Shown: positions 10,572-21,472, counted from the first letter of the stretch. The stretch: DNA of 64,000 nt from Flammula alnicola (GCA_015499995.1 JADNRV010000199.1:25706-89705), one strand, 5' to 3'. The notes: generated by a model not told the origin, from the letters alone. A program made the numbers and translations.

Positions 10572-11935
10572 CAAGCGCAGCTAATGGGAGTTGCGAACAG
10601 CCAAATGCAGAAGAAATTCATAAAATAATTCTCAGCTAGGCGTGTACCAACCAATATTGAGGTGCGCAAGGTGACAATGATTGAAGAAGAAGAAGAAGAG
10701 GAAGTGGGACCGACTATGAGAAGGAGGAACCATTACCACAATATATGCTAGCAGAAGATTTACCGCCGCCTAAGTATCGAGTGCTTGCAATGGATTGCGA
10801 TGGCTTACCGAAGGGAGCCATTGTTATAGAAGATCCCTTTGTGCAGTATTTGAACGAGCTAGCTCTGGGTGAAGAACCTAGGAAGCTGCTAGTGGCAAAG
10901 GAATCGCACCCTTTAAAGGCGGTACATCCTGTGATCAACGGGGTGGCCACCGAGGAAGCATTATTGGATGGTGGTTCGCAAATCATCTCAATGGGAAAGG
11001 ATACGGCAGTCAAACTCAGACTTAATTGGGACCCTGCAATTATTATACATATGCAGAGCGCCAATAAGCAAATTGAGAAGACATTGGGACTAGCTAGGAA
11101 TGTGCCATTTGTGTTTGGAGACATAACTTTATATTTCCAAGTACATGTAATGGTGAACCTGGCGTACAAGGTGCTACTAGGACGACCGTTTGAATGTCTA
11201 ACATCTAGCAAGGTGAAGAATGCCCCAGACGGCACGCAGCTCCTCACTATCACAGACCCAAACACGTCTAGAAAAATTACTATGCCCACGTATGATAGAG
11301 GACAACCACCGGGCATTCTAAAGAAGCAGCCCGACAGTTCTTTTCAACCCTCGATGAGTTGATGAGTTATCAAGGAGAGGTCGCACTAATGATTGAAAGA
11401 GATGATCAAGACGGGAGTATCCAAATCATAGGATACACAACCCCGCTCGATAGCAAAAGTTTTAAAAAGAAAGAGTTGAGGAATGCATACCTAGCTCAAG
11501 GAATATTAGAGTCGGCAGTAGAGGACAACGACCAGGAGAAAGTGCATAAGTACTTGTATCAGACGGTCTATCAGCAGGGAACGGAACCAAGTATTCCTCA
11601 ACCTAGGGGAGTGTTTGGGCAAGAAATATTCCCAATAAACAGAGGGCCAGATGTAAAAGAATACGAACTAGGGGAAGAAACTGAGATGGCTAGTGTGCTA
11701 GCAGGAAAGAAATATAAACCTGTGGCCACTAAAGTGCGACCAGTGTACCAAGAGCTTCCAGATAAATTCCGAATTATACGGGACATCAAGGGAGACCCGC
11801 TAGCTGATATGCCACAGTTGAGTCCCAATCCCCCGGAGTTTACACCCACAGGGAGGTACACCGAGGAGAGGAAAAAGATAATTGACAAGGCGCATGCAGG
11901 GGACTTTCTCTGGCCAGAAGAAAAGAAGCTAGTTC
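10572..11935 (+). pseudogene. pol: GypA pol, aspartic protease region and RT lead-in
   Basis: Resumes pol after S1. A stop occurs at 10626 and the frame changes before 10715. From 10745 a 205-residue reading holds a retropepsin-like fold: ALLDGGSQIISM near residue 77 (active site DGG where most retropepsins have DSG or DTG) and VLLGRPFE near 145, the usual second motif. A TGA at 11360 ends this reading, but a frame at 11359 continues with an acidic linker up to EEKKLV, where a LINE fragment is inserted. The protease would process Gag and Pol. Confidence 0.8.
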
Positions 11936-12680
11936 TTTTTTTTTTTTTTTTTTTTTTTTTATATCAACAATTTTATACCGGTGCACGAAAGCAGTCCGGT
12001 CTCTAACTAATACAAACGAAGGCGGTATACTACGCGTGCAAAAGAAAGAAGTTGGCTCGACGGCGAGCATGCGACGCGCGCGAGCGCGGCGCGGGTGAGA
12101 CGGCGCAGCCGCCTGAAACCCAGATAGGTAGTCTCGCAACTACAGATTGTCCGTCGTTGCAGCGTTGTTAACGCTACCGCACGAACGGCAGATAGGAGTG
12201 TTGGGATGGGAAGAGGGGTCACCCGAAAGCGAAGAGAGCCTGCCAGACCTCCCCGGTTCAACGGTAAAATTCACGTTGTAATAGCTAAGCAGGAGCCGAA
12301 GCCCCCACCGCCGTCCACCGAACTGGGTCCTCCGTCAGCGGCGCATGACACCGGCTCAGAGAGTCGACGCCACCGGCCCTGGGACGACCAGAGCCCTAGG
12401 CACTTGCGGAACTTCGCCGCCGCCAAACGGAAACACATCACGGGTAGTCGAGTAGATTTGACTGCGGCCCACTCCGCGATCAGGATCGCCCCCCTCCCAG
12501 AGTCCCTCATCCGACTCCAGCTGGGTGCCGGGAGAAGGAGAACGCCGTAGGGTGCTCCAACAAATAAGTCGCCAGCTCCGAAACGAGTTTCGGCTTCCGG
12601 CGAGTCCAAGGCTGCTTTTTGCACTTGAAAATATGATCGCAAGTGTGAGGATAAACCCCACACTCACAACCGAGGGCCCT
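11936..12680 (-). mobile_element. LINE-A2, 5'-truncated fragment
   Basis: Flanked by AAAGAAGCTAGTTC (11922-11935 and 12681-12694). The poly(A) tail is at the left as T. Read on minus it holds the last codons of LINE-A ORF2 (the zinc motif region and RHPAGVG end) and the whole LINE-A 3' UTR, closely matching 1206-1950 and 59462-60200. The truncation point is inside ORF2, as is normal for incomplete target-primed reverse transcription. The pol frame resumes across it. Confidence 0.92.
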
Positions 12681-12694
12681 AAAGAAGCTAGTTC

Positions 12695-14330
12695 ACCAAT
12701 TAATGATGGAACAAAATGAAGGATTCGCCTGGGATGACACGGAAAAAGGGAGGTTCAAATCTGAATTCTTCCCGCCGGTAGAGATTCCTACAATAGAGCA
12801 TAAACCCTGGGTATTGAAGAATATTCCAATACCACCGGGAATGCACAAAGAGGTCTGCGACTTTATTTGGACAAAGATTCAAGCCAAGACCTATGAACCA
12901 TCTAGCTCATCATACAGATCGAGATGGTTCACCGTCATGAAGAAAGATGGTGTAACCTTTAGAATTGTACATAGTCTCGAGCCGTTAAACGCCGTGACTA
13001 TCGCGCATTCAGGTTTACCACCAGCGGCTGATGCGCTAGCTGAACATTTTTCAGGACGGTCATGCGGCGGAATCTTGGACTTATATGTTGGATATGATGA
13101 GCGGCTCCTAGCTGAATGTCGAGAGATCTGACAACATTCCAGACACCCTTTGGAGCCCTTCGTTTAGTTTCTCTGCCAATGGGATGGACGAACTCTGTGC
13201 CAATCTTTCATGAAGATGTCACATATATTTTGAGAGAAGAAATACCGGACTACACCGAACCGTACATAGATGATGTACCGATTCGAGGGCCTAAGACGAG
13301 ATATGAGCTAGCTAAAGGAGGGTATGGGTTATCAAAGAAAACGCGGGAATCCGACGCTTCATCTGGGAACACATGCAGAATGTAAATCGCATTGTCCAGA
13401 GGATGAAATATAGCGGAGGAACGTTTTCTGGATATAAATCGACCTTATGCGTGGCCGAAATAGTCGTCGTGGGTCACCTCTGCTCCTATGAGGGATGAAA
13501 GCCGTCACCAGACAAACTGCTAGCTATCACGAACTGAGGTCCGTGCAAAACTATCAGCGATGTGCGCTCATTCATTGGCACCATTGGTTTGTTAAGAATA
13601 TATATTACAGACTATGCTAGCCGCGCGGAGCACATACAAAAGCTGTTGAGAGGAAAAATGCCCTTTGAATGGGGGCCGAAACAAGAAGAAAGTATGCAGT
13701 TGTTGAAAGAAGGAGCAAAAGAAGCCAAATGTATTAAACCACTAGACTACTCTCTACCAGGAGACATAGTCCTAGCTGTCGATACATCATGGCACGCAGT
13801 TGGGTTCTATATTTATCAAGAGGACCTGACGGACAAAAAGAAGAAAGCTTATGCCCGGTTCTGATCAATTTTATTAACAGATCGAGAACAAAGATTCTCG
13901 CAGCCAAGCGAGAGTTGTTTGGCCTTTTGAGAGGTCTGCACGCTTGCTATTATTGGTTGATTGGTGTAAGAAAGCTAGTTGTCAAACAGATGCCAAATAT
14001 CTAAAGGGAATGCTTGACAATCCAGGGCTCGGTCCCAATGCTACTATAAATAGATGGATAGATCATATTATGATGTTCCATTTCACCTTGCGGCATGTAG
14101 CAGGAAAGACCTTTGGGCAGATGGATTATCTCGCAGAGAAGGGCAACCAGGAGATGAAGTCTTTGAGAACCCGGAGGCAGACGAGGATGAACCCTCAGGT
14201 CCTCCGGTGTTCGTGAAGAAATATGAGTCTGACCCGGATCCCTTGGAATTTGATGAGTTCAAAGATACCATCGACACTAGAGGAGGATATATATATGAGG
14301 TGAAAGAGGAAGAGCGTATGATAACCTAGC
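12695..14330 (+). pseudogene. pol: GypA pol, reverse transcriptase and RNase H (frameshifted)
   Basis: RT motifs are in order: RSRWFTVMKKDG, RIVHSLEPLN, GGILDLYVGYDER (motif A), TPFGALRLVSLPMGW (motif B) and YIDDVPIRGP (motif C, catalytic YIDD at about 13264). RNase H starts near VLAVDTSWHAVGFYI at 13770 and runs through the region with DAKYLKGMLDNPGLGPNATI and HFTLRHVAGKTFG. Frames change at about 13120, 13330-13560, 13860 and 14100, and in-frame stops occur, so it is dead. It would copy element RNA to DNA. Family assignment to Ty3/Gypsy rests on the RT, RNase H, integrase order. Confidence 0.85.
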
Positions 14331-14411
14331 TACGTCACTGGAAAGTTCCAGATCGAAATAGACCGAGCTAGGAGAGAAAATAGAGTCGAAAGAGAGCTAG
14401 CTGCGAAATTC

Positions 14412-16055
14412 ATGAGTGAAGATGCCGTCCCAGAACCTCAGAAACAATTCCTACAGCAGTTTATGCTAGGAACTAAGATTCCGGATGGTCAAATCTCAGC
14501 GGAGGACGCAGCTAGTGAGGAATATGACGAGAGAAATCGGACGCCAGCTGGAAAAGCTATGGACGAGAAATTACCTCTCATCCGTCGCTGGTTAGAGAAC
14601 CCGATGCGACGCCCACCAGGCATGACAGAAAAAGAATATTATAGTTTCACTCGCACAGCAAGGAACTTCTTCTTAAATAAAGAAGGGCGCATGTATCGAA
14701 GAGATATTAATCAAGCGCACAAGCTAGTTGTGGAAAAGGAACATAGAACTCATATGATGCACTCAGCTCATGATAGCTTGGGACATCGAGGTTCTTATGC
14801 AACTAGGACCTTGTTAATGGAAAGATTTTGGTGGCCAGAAATTGAACGCGATGTTCACTGGTACGTCAAGACCTGCCATATGTGTCAGGAGAGACAAAAG
14901 ACTATGATATTAATTCCTAGGACTGAGACGCATACGCCGTCAATCTTCCAGCAACTACATGTGGACACCATGCATATGACGCCAAAGTCGCAGGGTTGTG
15001 GACAAATAGTACACGGAAGATGCGCGTTGACTTCTTGGGTAGAAGGGAGACCTTTAAGAGCAGAAACAGCTAGGAATATCGCACTTTGGTTGTTCGAAGA
15101 TATTATCTGTAGATGGGGATGTCTTCAAGAGATTATTTCAGATAACGGAGCACCATTTATAAAAGCGATCAAATATCTAGAAGAGAAGTATGGTATAAAA
15201 GGGATTAGTATCTCTGCCTACAACTCTCGCGCAAATGGAAAAATAGAAAGACCACATTGGGATATCCGACAGATGCTGTATAAAGCGACGGGAGGATTAA
15301 CCAACAAGTGGTTCGCATTCTTTCACCACGTACTATGGGCGGATAGGATCACCATCCGAAAAGGAATGGGATGTTCACCATTCTTCCTAGTAACGGGCGC
15401 GCATCCGGTAATACCGCTAGATATACAAGAGGCGACATGGCTTGTAGAATTACCCGACAGGGTTCTCACAACCGAGGAGCTAGTTGGTTATAGGGCGAGA
15501 GCTCTGGCCAAACATAAAGTTCATATAGATGAAATGCGTGAGCGTATTTCGAAAATAAAGCGAGACGCGCTAGCTAAGTTTGAGGAAAAGCAGTCCGCAA
15601 AAATAAGAGACTTTATCTTCAAACCAGGAGATTTGGTCCTAGTTAGAAACACACAAGTGGAGTCCTCTTTGAATCGTAAAATGCAGCCGCGATATCTCGG
15701 ACCAATGATAGTCATGGCTAGAAACCTAGGAGGAGCCTATATAGTTGCAGAAATGGATGGCTCGGTTTCACACAATAAAGTGGCAGCCTTTAGAGTCATT
15801 CCTTATTTCGCTAGGCGACATATAAAGCTTCCAGACAACTTAGAAGACGTGATTGATCATAATCTAGAGACTTTGAGGAAGCTAGCTGAGCGACCAGAGG
15901 ATGATGATGAAGCCTTAGGCCCGGACCTCATATTCAGTGATGCACCGGTTCGAAGAAAAGCGAGCAGAAGGCACGAGCCTGAGCCCGAGCCTGAGCACGA
16001 ACTAGAACCTGAGGAAGAGTTCGAGGACGAAGACTTATGGTGGGATGAAGAGTAA
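14412..16055 (+). CDS. pol: GypA integrase, intact 547-residue reading
   Basis: An HHCC zinc domain lies at about residues 115-165 (HMMHSAHDSLGH, then CHMCQER). The DDE catalytic core follows: QLHVDTMHM, IISDNGAPF and ANGKIERPH supply D, D and E. A GPY-like module, YLGPMIVMARNLGGAY, is near residue 433. The C-terminus is an acidic repeat of EPEPEPEHELEPEEE ending in DLWWDEE. No chromodomain is obvious. The frame is open throughout, unlike the rest of pol. It ends 130 bases before the stop codon of the convergent antisense gene asORF1. CTAG is very frequent here. Confidence 0.9.
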   Translation: MSEDAVPEPQKQFLQQFMLGTKIPDGQISAEDAASEEYDERNRTPAGKAMDEKLPLIRRWLENPMRRPPGMTEKEYYSFTRTARNFFLNKEGRMYRRDINQAHKLVVEKEHRTHMMHSAHDSLGHRGSYATRTLLMERFWWPEIERDVHWYVKTCHMCQERQKTMILIPRTETHTPSIFQQLHVDTMHMTPKSQGCGQIVHGRCALTSWVEGRPLRAETARNIALWLFEDIICRWGCLQEIISDNGAPFIKAIKYLEEKYGIKGISISAYNSRANGKIERPHWDIRQMLYKATGGLTNKWFAFFHHVLWADRITIRKGMGCSPFFLVTGAHPVIPLDIQEATWLVELPDRVLTTEELVGYRARALAKHKVHIDEMRERISKIKRDALAKFEEKQSAKIRDFIFKPGDLVLVRNTQVESSLNRKMQPRYLGPMIVMARNLGGAYIVAEMDGSVSHNKVAAFRVIPYFARRHIKLPDNLEDVIDHNLETLRKLAERPEDDDEALGPDLIFSDAPVRRKASRRHEPEPEPEHELEPEEEFEDEDLWWDEE

Positions 16056-16184
16056 AAAGGCGCAAAAGAGAGAACGATGTATTCCAGCCCACGCGAGCAA
16101 ACCAGGCTACATAAAACAAGCTAAAGAGAGATCTATAAAGCCACTTTGAGGCTATGAAACGAGCTAGTTGTAACAACGAAGTAG

Positions 16185-17526
16185 CTAGGCAAGGTCGAGG
16201 TTATTCTGCATGCGTTTAAGCTCCTTGAGAAGGAGCTCGCGATGCTGCAAATGGAACTCGATGCGGTGCAAACCGACAACGAGCTCGGCCTGGATCTCAC
16301 CAATAACCTTGCGATGAGCTAGCTCGTCGCCGGACGAAGAAGTCTTCTTGCTGACAAGGGCAGAAGCCTTCGCCAAGACCTCTTGAGAGTGCGCGTTGTT
16401 GACAGCGAGGTCAGAAGCTGTTGAAAAGAAAAATTAGAAACAAATGTCGAATATAAAAGACACAAAACGACGTACCCTCGACAAGAACAGCCGAGTGCCG
16501 AAAACATAGCTATCCTCAGTGCGCGCATGCTTAGAGGAGTCGCTATCGGCCGGGCCGGGACTTGTCAGAGCTATGAGCCAAGGCCTTGGAAGCCTTGAGA
16601 TAAGCAAGACTGTCAACATCCATGTTGGGAACTAGCGCGTATGGGAGACGTACCACCTCCGCGTTAGCAGAAAACTGGAGAGAGCGTCAGCTAAAAATAG
16701 AAAGATAAAAATAGATGCGTACCTGGCACTAGGTTCAGCACTAGGAGGCGAGCGTCTCTTGCGAGAGTTAGGATGCTCAAGCTCCTCGGAAACCTTAGAA
16801 GGAGACGTGCCGGGTCGGTAGCAGTGTCTGAGAACGATACGGTCGCCATCGACCTTCATCTGTTTAAAAACGCGCAGGAAGTCTTTAGATCAATAGAGGC
16901 TAGAAGGTAGATGGGATAAAATAAGCACCAAGTCGTCATCGTCGTCGACAATGATATCGGAAGGAGACGCACAAGCACCAGGAGCGGAGGCCGTCTCGAA
17001 ATCATCGGTCGCGCCCTTGCCGCGAGAACCGCGAGTGAAACGCTTCTGCAGAGAAAATCAAAAAGTCATCAGCTAGCTGAGACAGAATAGACAAATGGAA
17101 AACGCACGGAAGAGCTAGTGGCAGCAGCGGCCTTGGGACCAGTCGGAATATCGCCTTTGAGGGCACGCGGCTGAATGCTCAAGTGCAACGCGCAGACTGC
17201 AGCAGCCTTCTCGCTCAGCTTGTAGGGTTTGTGAGTATCCTGGAGCTCAGCAAAGATGTTGGCGACATGGGTGACAGCCTGAGCAGCGCCAGGGTTACTA
17301 GCGACAGTACTAGTGTGCGAGGACCATTTGGACTAAAGAAAAAGAAGTTAGAAAAGAAACAAAGAGAGAGAAGAAAAGCGCACCATAAGATACGCGGTTT
17401 CCTCAAGAGGTTGGGCATAGTTGGCCAACGTCGCACCGGGCCGCCACGAATAACATCGAGAAGTTTAACCTTCTGCATGATATCCGGGTAGCTAGGAAGG
17501 TTGCGTTGATGGTCAACAGAAGCCAT
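16185..17526 (-). pseudogene. asORF1 copy 1: antisense spliced gene of unknown function
   Basis: Starts MASVDHQRNLPSYPD at 17526. I read seven exons with GT-AG introns of about 45-70 nt: 17526-17384, 17332-17108, 17045-16929, 16859-16723, 16674-16654, 16609-16476, 16417-16185. The final exon ends LKRMQNNLDLA. A TATA-like box (TATAAAG) lies at 17603-17609. Exon 1 lost one base near 17445 relative to the copy at 25 kb (GGGCCGCC versus GGGCACGCC), and exon 6 does not read through, so this copy is probably dead. The predicted protein is about 335 residues, has an acidic patch (VDDDDD) and a basic KRRSPP stretch, and matches no family I know. Convergent with integrase. Confidence 0.6.
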
Positions 17527-17602
17527 TGAGAGGTAGAGGAGAAGAGGTGTGCAGAAAAGTAGAAAAGAAACTACTGGAGAACAAGAGCGAAACAGCTAGC
17601 CT

Positions 17603-17609
17603 CTTTATA
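17603..17609 (-). promoter_or_regulatory. TATA-like box of asORF1 (copy 1)
   Basis: Reads TATAAAG on minus, about 78 bases upstream of the asORF1 ATG and followed by a CT-rich leader. The same arrangement recurs upstream of the second copy at about 25309. It suggests a promoter separate from the LTR. Confidence 0.45.
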
Positions 17610-17859
17610 CCAAAGCTAGCTGCTGTTTTCAGACGACATGAGGCGATAGAGATAACGCCCTAGCTCAAGAAACAGTCTCAGAAGGGAAAACTCGAACCAA
17701 TCACATTGAAATGCGCATAGAGTACAGATTAATTGCAAATATCTACTCTAAAAGGCGTAGGAGGTCGGTTAAGAAGACATCGCGGCATTTGTGGTTGGAA
17801 TTGAAAAGAATAGGGTCGCGTTCAAAAGGAGTAACCTGTCATGCAGAGCGTATGGTCGA

Positions 17860-19606
17860 AGGGGCATGGTGGCTTAGCGGTTACTGTGTTGCCCTTAAGG
17901 GTGGCTGTGTACCATCCGAGACGTTGGGGGTTCAATTCCCCCAGATTCACATACGATAATTGTGGTCCGTGGGACTGTTCCGCGGGTCGCTGATGTAAGT
18001 CGCGCTCCATGTTGGGTTCGCTGTTGGCTGCTCGTTGGGCGGGACCCTCGGCAATCCACTGTAGTCCCGTTTAGGGCTTGTGGCGCCGCCTTGTAGGACC
18101 CTTTGTGTAAATCGTCTGCCATGTTGTGGGCGTGTCGGGGACTGCAGGCCGTTCCGTGCCTTAGGGCGCAAGGGCGCGATGCCGCTACAGGGGACGGGCA
18201 CAATGACCACCTCGCAGGCCTACGTCGGGGGCTGGGAGTGTCCGGGGTCCAACCAATTCCGCGGAATGTTGACGTAAGTCGACCGATGCAAAGCCGTATG
18301 ACCGATGTAAGCCGACCCTGGCCCTCGGGCAAAGCCGCTACGGTTCTGTAAATCGACCCTGGCTGAGGCTCGCTGTCGGCCTGTGGGAACCCCGCAAGGG
18401 GCCGAAAGGATAGGACACGATAAGATTGGGGGAATCGGGCGAAAACCATCCGACCATGGGAGTTCCGGGGTGATTCCCAGATCAATGATCCAGCCCGGGT
18501 TTCAACAACCCGGGGCAGTGACAGGATACCCAACACGGCAAGTAGATGTGGGTGCCGTCGTTAGTCGTCTGAAACGTACTCCCGGCTCCATGGCTGGGTA
18601 GAGTTTCACGGCAAGACAGTGACTCTGGACAGGATTGGGGATCCGCGCCCTTCTGGGCTTAAGCGAACCACCTGCCGGGGACGGGAAGTTCGGCCTGGAG
18701 TAACACGCCTAGGATTCACCGGATGGGCCGTGGCATGGTCGGGGCAGTCCCCTTACCTTGGCCCGAGAGATCAAATCCACTGTCGGTTCACACGGGCATA
18801 ATAGACTCCTGTGGGCTTAAGTTGTAGCCGGGGTGTTGGTGGGCTTACGTCGGCATGCCGACTGATGGATTGGGGACGGAATATATCGAACTCGAAAATG
18901 AACAGACCTAATAGGAAGGCGGGAAGAATGGCCGGTGCAGCCGACCTCCCCTGCCGTGTAAGCCGGAGGTGACTAGTATCCGCGGCACCTACTAGGCAGG
19001 TCCCCAAAGTGGGGCCGTTGATGGACCCCGAGTTCCGATTCGTCCGATGGTTGAGTAGGTGGGGTAATAACTCCCTACCGAAATCCCGAAGTAGCCCGCC
19101 AATAGGCCTCTCCGCAAGGAGGGGCCTAAACTTCGGCAGGTGTTTCCATTATGGTGCGATAAATCCCGCGAGGGCCGCAGCCGTGTTCGTTGCATGGCTT
19201 CGCTTGTGACTCTCTGAGTCTATTGCACGCGTCATTTGGAGGACCCGCCATGGTGTAACGATAACGTCGAGTTTGCCAACGAAGTGGGGAGAGCCGGGCA
19301 AGCTCTGACTTCATCTGGGTGACCCCCCCGTCCACCCTTTTAATCCATATCTACCTTACGTTCGGTAGCGTTAACAACGCCGCGCGTTTGTATTTCCTGG
19401 GCTGCGAGGTCTGCTATTTGGGTTTCAGGCTGCAGTGCAGTCTCGCCCGCGTCGCGCTCGCGCGCGCCGCATGCTCCCCTGCGAGCGACCAATTTCTTTC
19501 TTTTGCATTGGGTATTGTAGCGTACTCGTTTGTATTAGTTAGAGTCCGAGCTGCGATCGAGCTTCGGAATAAAAATTGTTGATATAAAAAAAAAAAAAAA
19601 AAAAAA
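17860..19606 (+). mobile_element. S2 SINE, tRNA-headed with LINE-B tail, about 1.75 kb
   Basis: Flanked by AGAGCGTATGGTCGA (17845-17859 and 19607-19621). The unoccupied site is seen at 25545-25562. The tRNA-like head has box A TGGCTTAGCGG (17870-17880) and box B GGTTCAATTCC (17929-17939). The body shares a core with S1 (near 18605-18800) and ends at GGGGCCTAAACTTCG. From about 19135 the sequence matches the LINE-B 3' UTR (57930-58384) to the poly(A). It is inserted in the last codons of antisense gene asORF2. Confidence 0.88.
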
Positions 19607-20114
19607 AGAGCGTATGGTCGATGCCTCAGCCACACCCTGTAAATGAGAAAAACGAGGCATGATTAGCAAAAACAGCTAGTACTCAAGAACACTGAGTTTA
19701 TACCTCAGCATAAAAATCCGCGATCTCATCCTTGGATAAGCCTAGAAGGTGTACATAATGATGCACCAAAAAGCGGTGAAGCTTGTTGAATAAAGCAGCA
19801 TTAGCTAGCTGGCGAGCGACGTTCTGCAAGTGGACTAGTTGCTTCAAGAGATCAAGAAAGCGAGCGTCAGGGTCAGGAGTCAGATGGAGAACGAGGATAG
19901 GCTCCTAAAAGAAAATGGGGTAATTAAGCGAGAATCAAAAAGGGATTCAAACAATGAGGCGTACGCAAAGGAGGCCTGCATGAAAGACCTCGCGTGCGAA
20001 GTCATTAATGTTGAGTGGACTTTGTTCCAAGGTATACTCGGAAAAATACAAAGCACCTGCCAAAGCATCGAGGGAAGCAGTAGGAATGGGTCGGAAGGTT
20101 GCAGGTGAAGCCAT
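19607..20114 (-). CDS. asORF2 copy 1: small antisense spliced gene, unknown function
   Basis: Starts MASPATFRPIPTASL at 20114. Exon 1 ends at HAGLLC, then an intron GTACGC...TTTTAG. Exon 2 is EPILVLHLTPDPDARF...FYAE, then an intron GTATAA...TTACAG. Exon 3 reads GVAEASTIRSA and stops. The total is 128 residues, but the S2 SINE cuts the last few codons from the rest. Exon 2 is helical and leucine-rich (LDLLKQLVHLQNVARQL), with no membrane segment. The second copy at 35049-35530 is nearly identical. No known family is recognised. It is one of four genes all reading against gag-pol. Confidence 0.6.
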
Positions 20115-20453
20115 CTGAATATTCAAGGACTGCTGCTAAAAACGCGTTCAAATCTGCATTAAATAACCAGAAAGCGCGGAGCGCCTTTGCCGAATAAGGA
20201 AATAGCTAGCGCCTGCCCAAAGGGATCAAAAAGGGTCGCATGATGGCAGTGCAAGCCAAAAATGGCAACTAGCTTGATTGGCGATCAACGGAAACACATA
20301 ACTTCGGCGCGATAATCAGGAGGTGCATGAACAAAAGACAAAGTCTTTAGGCACGAGGCATGGTGAAATTGCAAAAAGCAAGGCCTCAAGGCAAAAATGC
20401 ACATGTTATAATATAGCTAGCTAAACGAAAATCGAGCTAGTTGTAAGATTAAC

Positions 20454-20965
20454 TACATGGCATTTAAGAGAGATTCAGCCTAAAAAGCGAATTGAGAAAA
20501 AGCTAGGAGAGAAGGAGAAGAAAAATAACGAACTTGGCGGCCGTTTCAACGTCGACTGAAGCCTTACAAAGGTGGAATAATGTCGCGGATGACCGGCTGA
20601 GATGATAAGATACGCGATCTCCGGGAAAACAAAAAGCAAGAAGCTCTTGTTCGGACTCCGCAATCGACGATAATATGAAATATACGTCGGGATGTGCGGC
20701 GATATATTCCGGAGAAAGGTGAAGAGCGCACTAGGCAATAAAGTTAGACAAAGAGCGACGAAAGGTACAGCTAGGAAACAAAATGTACAGCGTCAGCAGC
20801 TAGCTGCCTAATGATGTCCACACCAGTGGAATGACAAGCGCTAGGGCGTAAATAGTCCGCATCAAATTGCAGAGTTGCGTCCTTGAGGCGTGCCAAAGTC
20901 GTGTCGATCAAGGAACGACGGGAGATCGTCGTAGAATGATCAGAGTCAGCTGAGAGAGTGGCCAT
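20454..20965 (-). CDS. asORF3 copy 1: small antisense spliced gene, unknown function
   Basis: Starts MATLSADSDHSTTIS at 20965. Exon 1 ends at QLAADA, and an intron GTACAT...GCCTAG follows. Exon 2 reads CALHLSPEYIAAHPD and on to ETAAK. A second intron ends TTTTTAG, and exon 3 adds AESLLNAM and stop at 20454. All exons stay in frame, giving 133 residues. A TATAAAAG box lies about 50 bases upstream (near 21013-21021). A copy at 35852-37328 is split by an inverted-repeat element. No known domain is seen. Confidence 0.62.
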
Positions 20966-21012
20966 GAAGAAAAGAACAAGAAATAGTTCGAAAAGAGCAC
21001 AACTAGTGGTAC

Positions 21013-21021
21013 CCTTTTATA
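21013..21021 (-). promoter_or_regulatory. TATA-like box of asORF3 (copy 1)
   Basis: TATAAAAGG on minus about 50 bases before the ATG. The same box is kept in copy 2 at about 37375-37384. The region further upstream on minus (21180-21310) repeats ACTTAG/AGTCTTAG-type motifs, also kept in copy 2. Confidence 0.5.
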
Positions 21022-21075
21022 AGCGAGATCAATCAGACGACACCCAGAATGCAACTGGGGACAGTTGATTTCTCG

Positions 21076-21090
21076 TGGGGGGGAGATAGG
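21076..21090 (+). other. PPT-like G-run inside the antisense module (copy 1)
   Basis: TGGGGGGGAGATAGG, preceded by GGACAGTTGATTTCTCG, resembles the true polypurine tract at 40441-40451 and the bases before it. It lies between asORF3 and asORF4, not next to an obvious LTR start. It could be an internal (central) tract or the scar of an older LTR junction. Confidence 0.4.
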
Positions 21091-21351
21091 AATAGCTAGC
21101 CGCATTCCTAGCGATGCTCCGGACTTACAAAGACAAAAACTGCGAACTAGCTGACTGTCAAGCAGCAAGTAAGCAGCTAGGACTTTAAATAAACTAAGTC
21201 TTAGTGAAATCAAGACATAACCTAGACTTAGAAGAAAACCAGTCACTATAAAGTCAATTGCAGACTTGACTTGGGACTTAGAAACTTAGGTTATAAACTT
21301 AGGGTCACACCAGAAAGACACAGGACAAGAAAAAATTATATTTAAAACAAG

Positions 21352-21472
21352 TAGTGAGACTGTAAAGTCTCACTACTAACAAGAGATATCGAGGGGACGA
21401 CGATCTAAAAAGATCGCCGCCCCAAAGCAAAAGTAATTGAAGGGGACGATGATCTAAAAAGACCATCGCCCC
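21352..21472. other. Three consecutive stem-loops between asORF3 and asORF4 (copy 1)
   Basis: Hairpin 1 at 21352-21375 has a perfect 10 bp stem (TAGTGAGACT, loop GTAA). Hairpin 2 at 21393-21423 and hairpin 3 at 21442-21472 have GGGG...CCCC-closed stems around CTAAAAAGA loops. All three recur at 37717-37838. They lie just past the asORF4 stop, so they could act in its 3' UTR or in the element RNA. Confidence 0.6.

Noticed and set aside
17861..17950. Possible functional tRNA gene
   Set aside because: Box A and box B are present, but the sequence is fixed to the S2 body, occurs at each S2 5' end, and lies inside target duplications. It is a SINE head.
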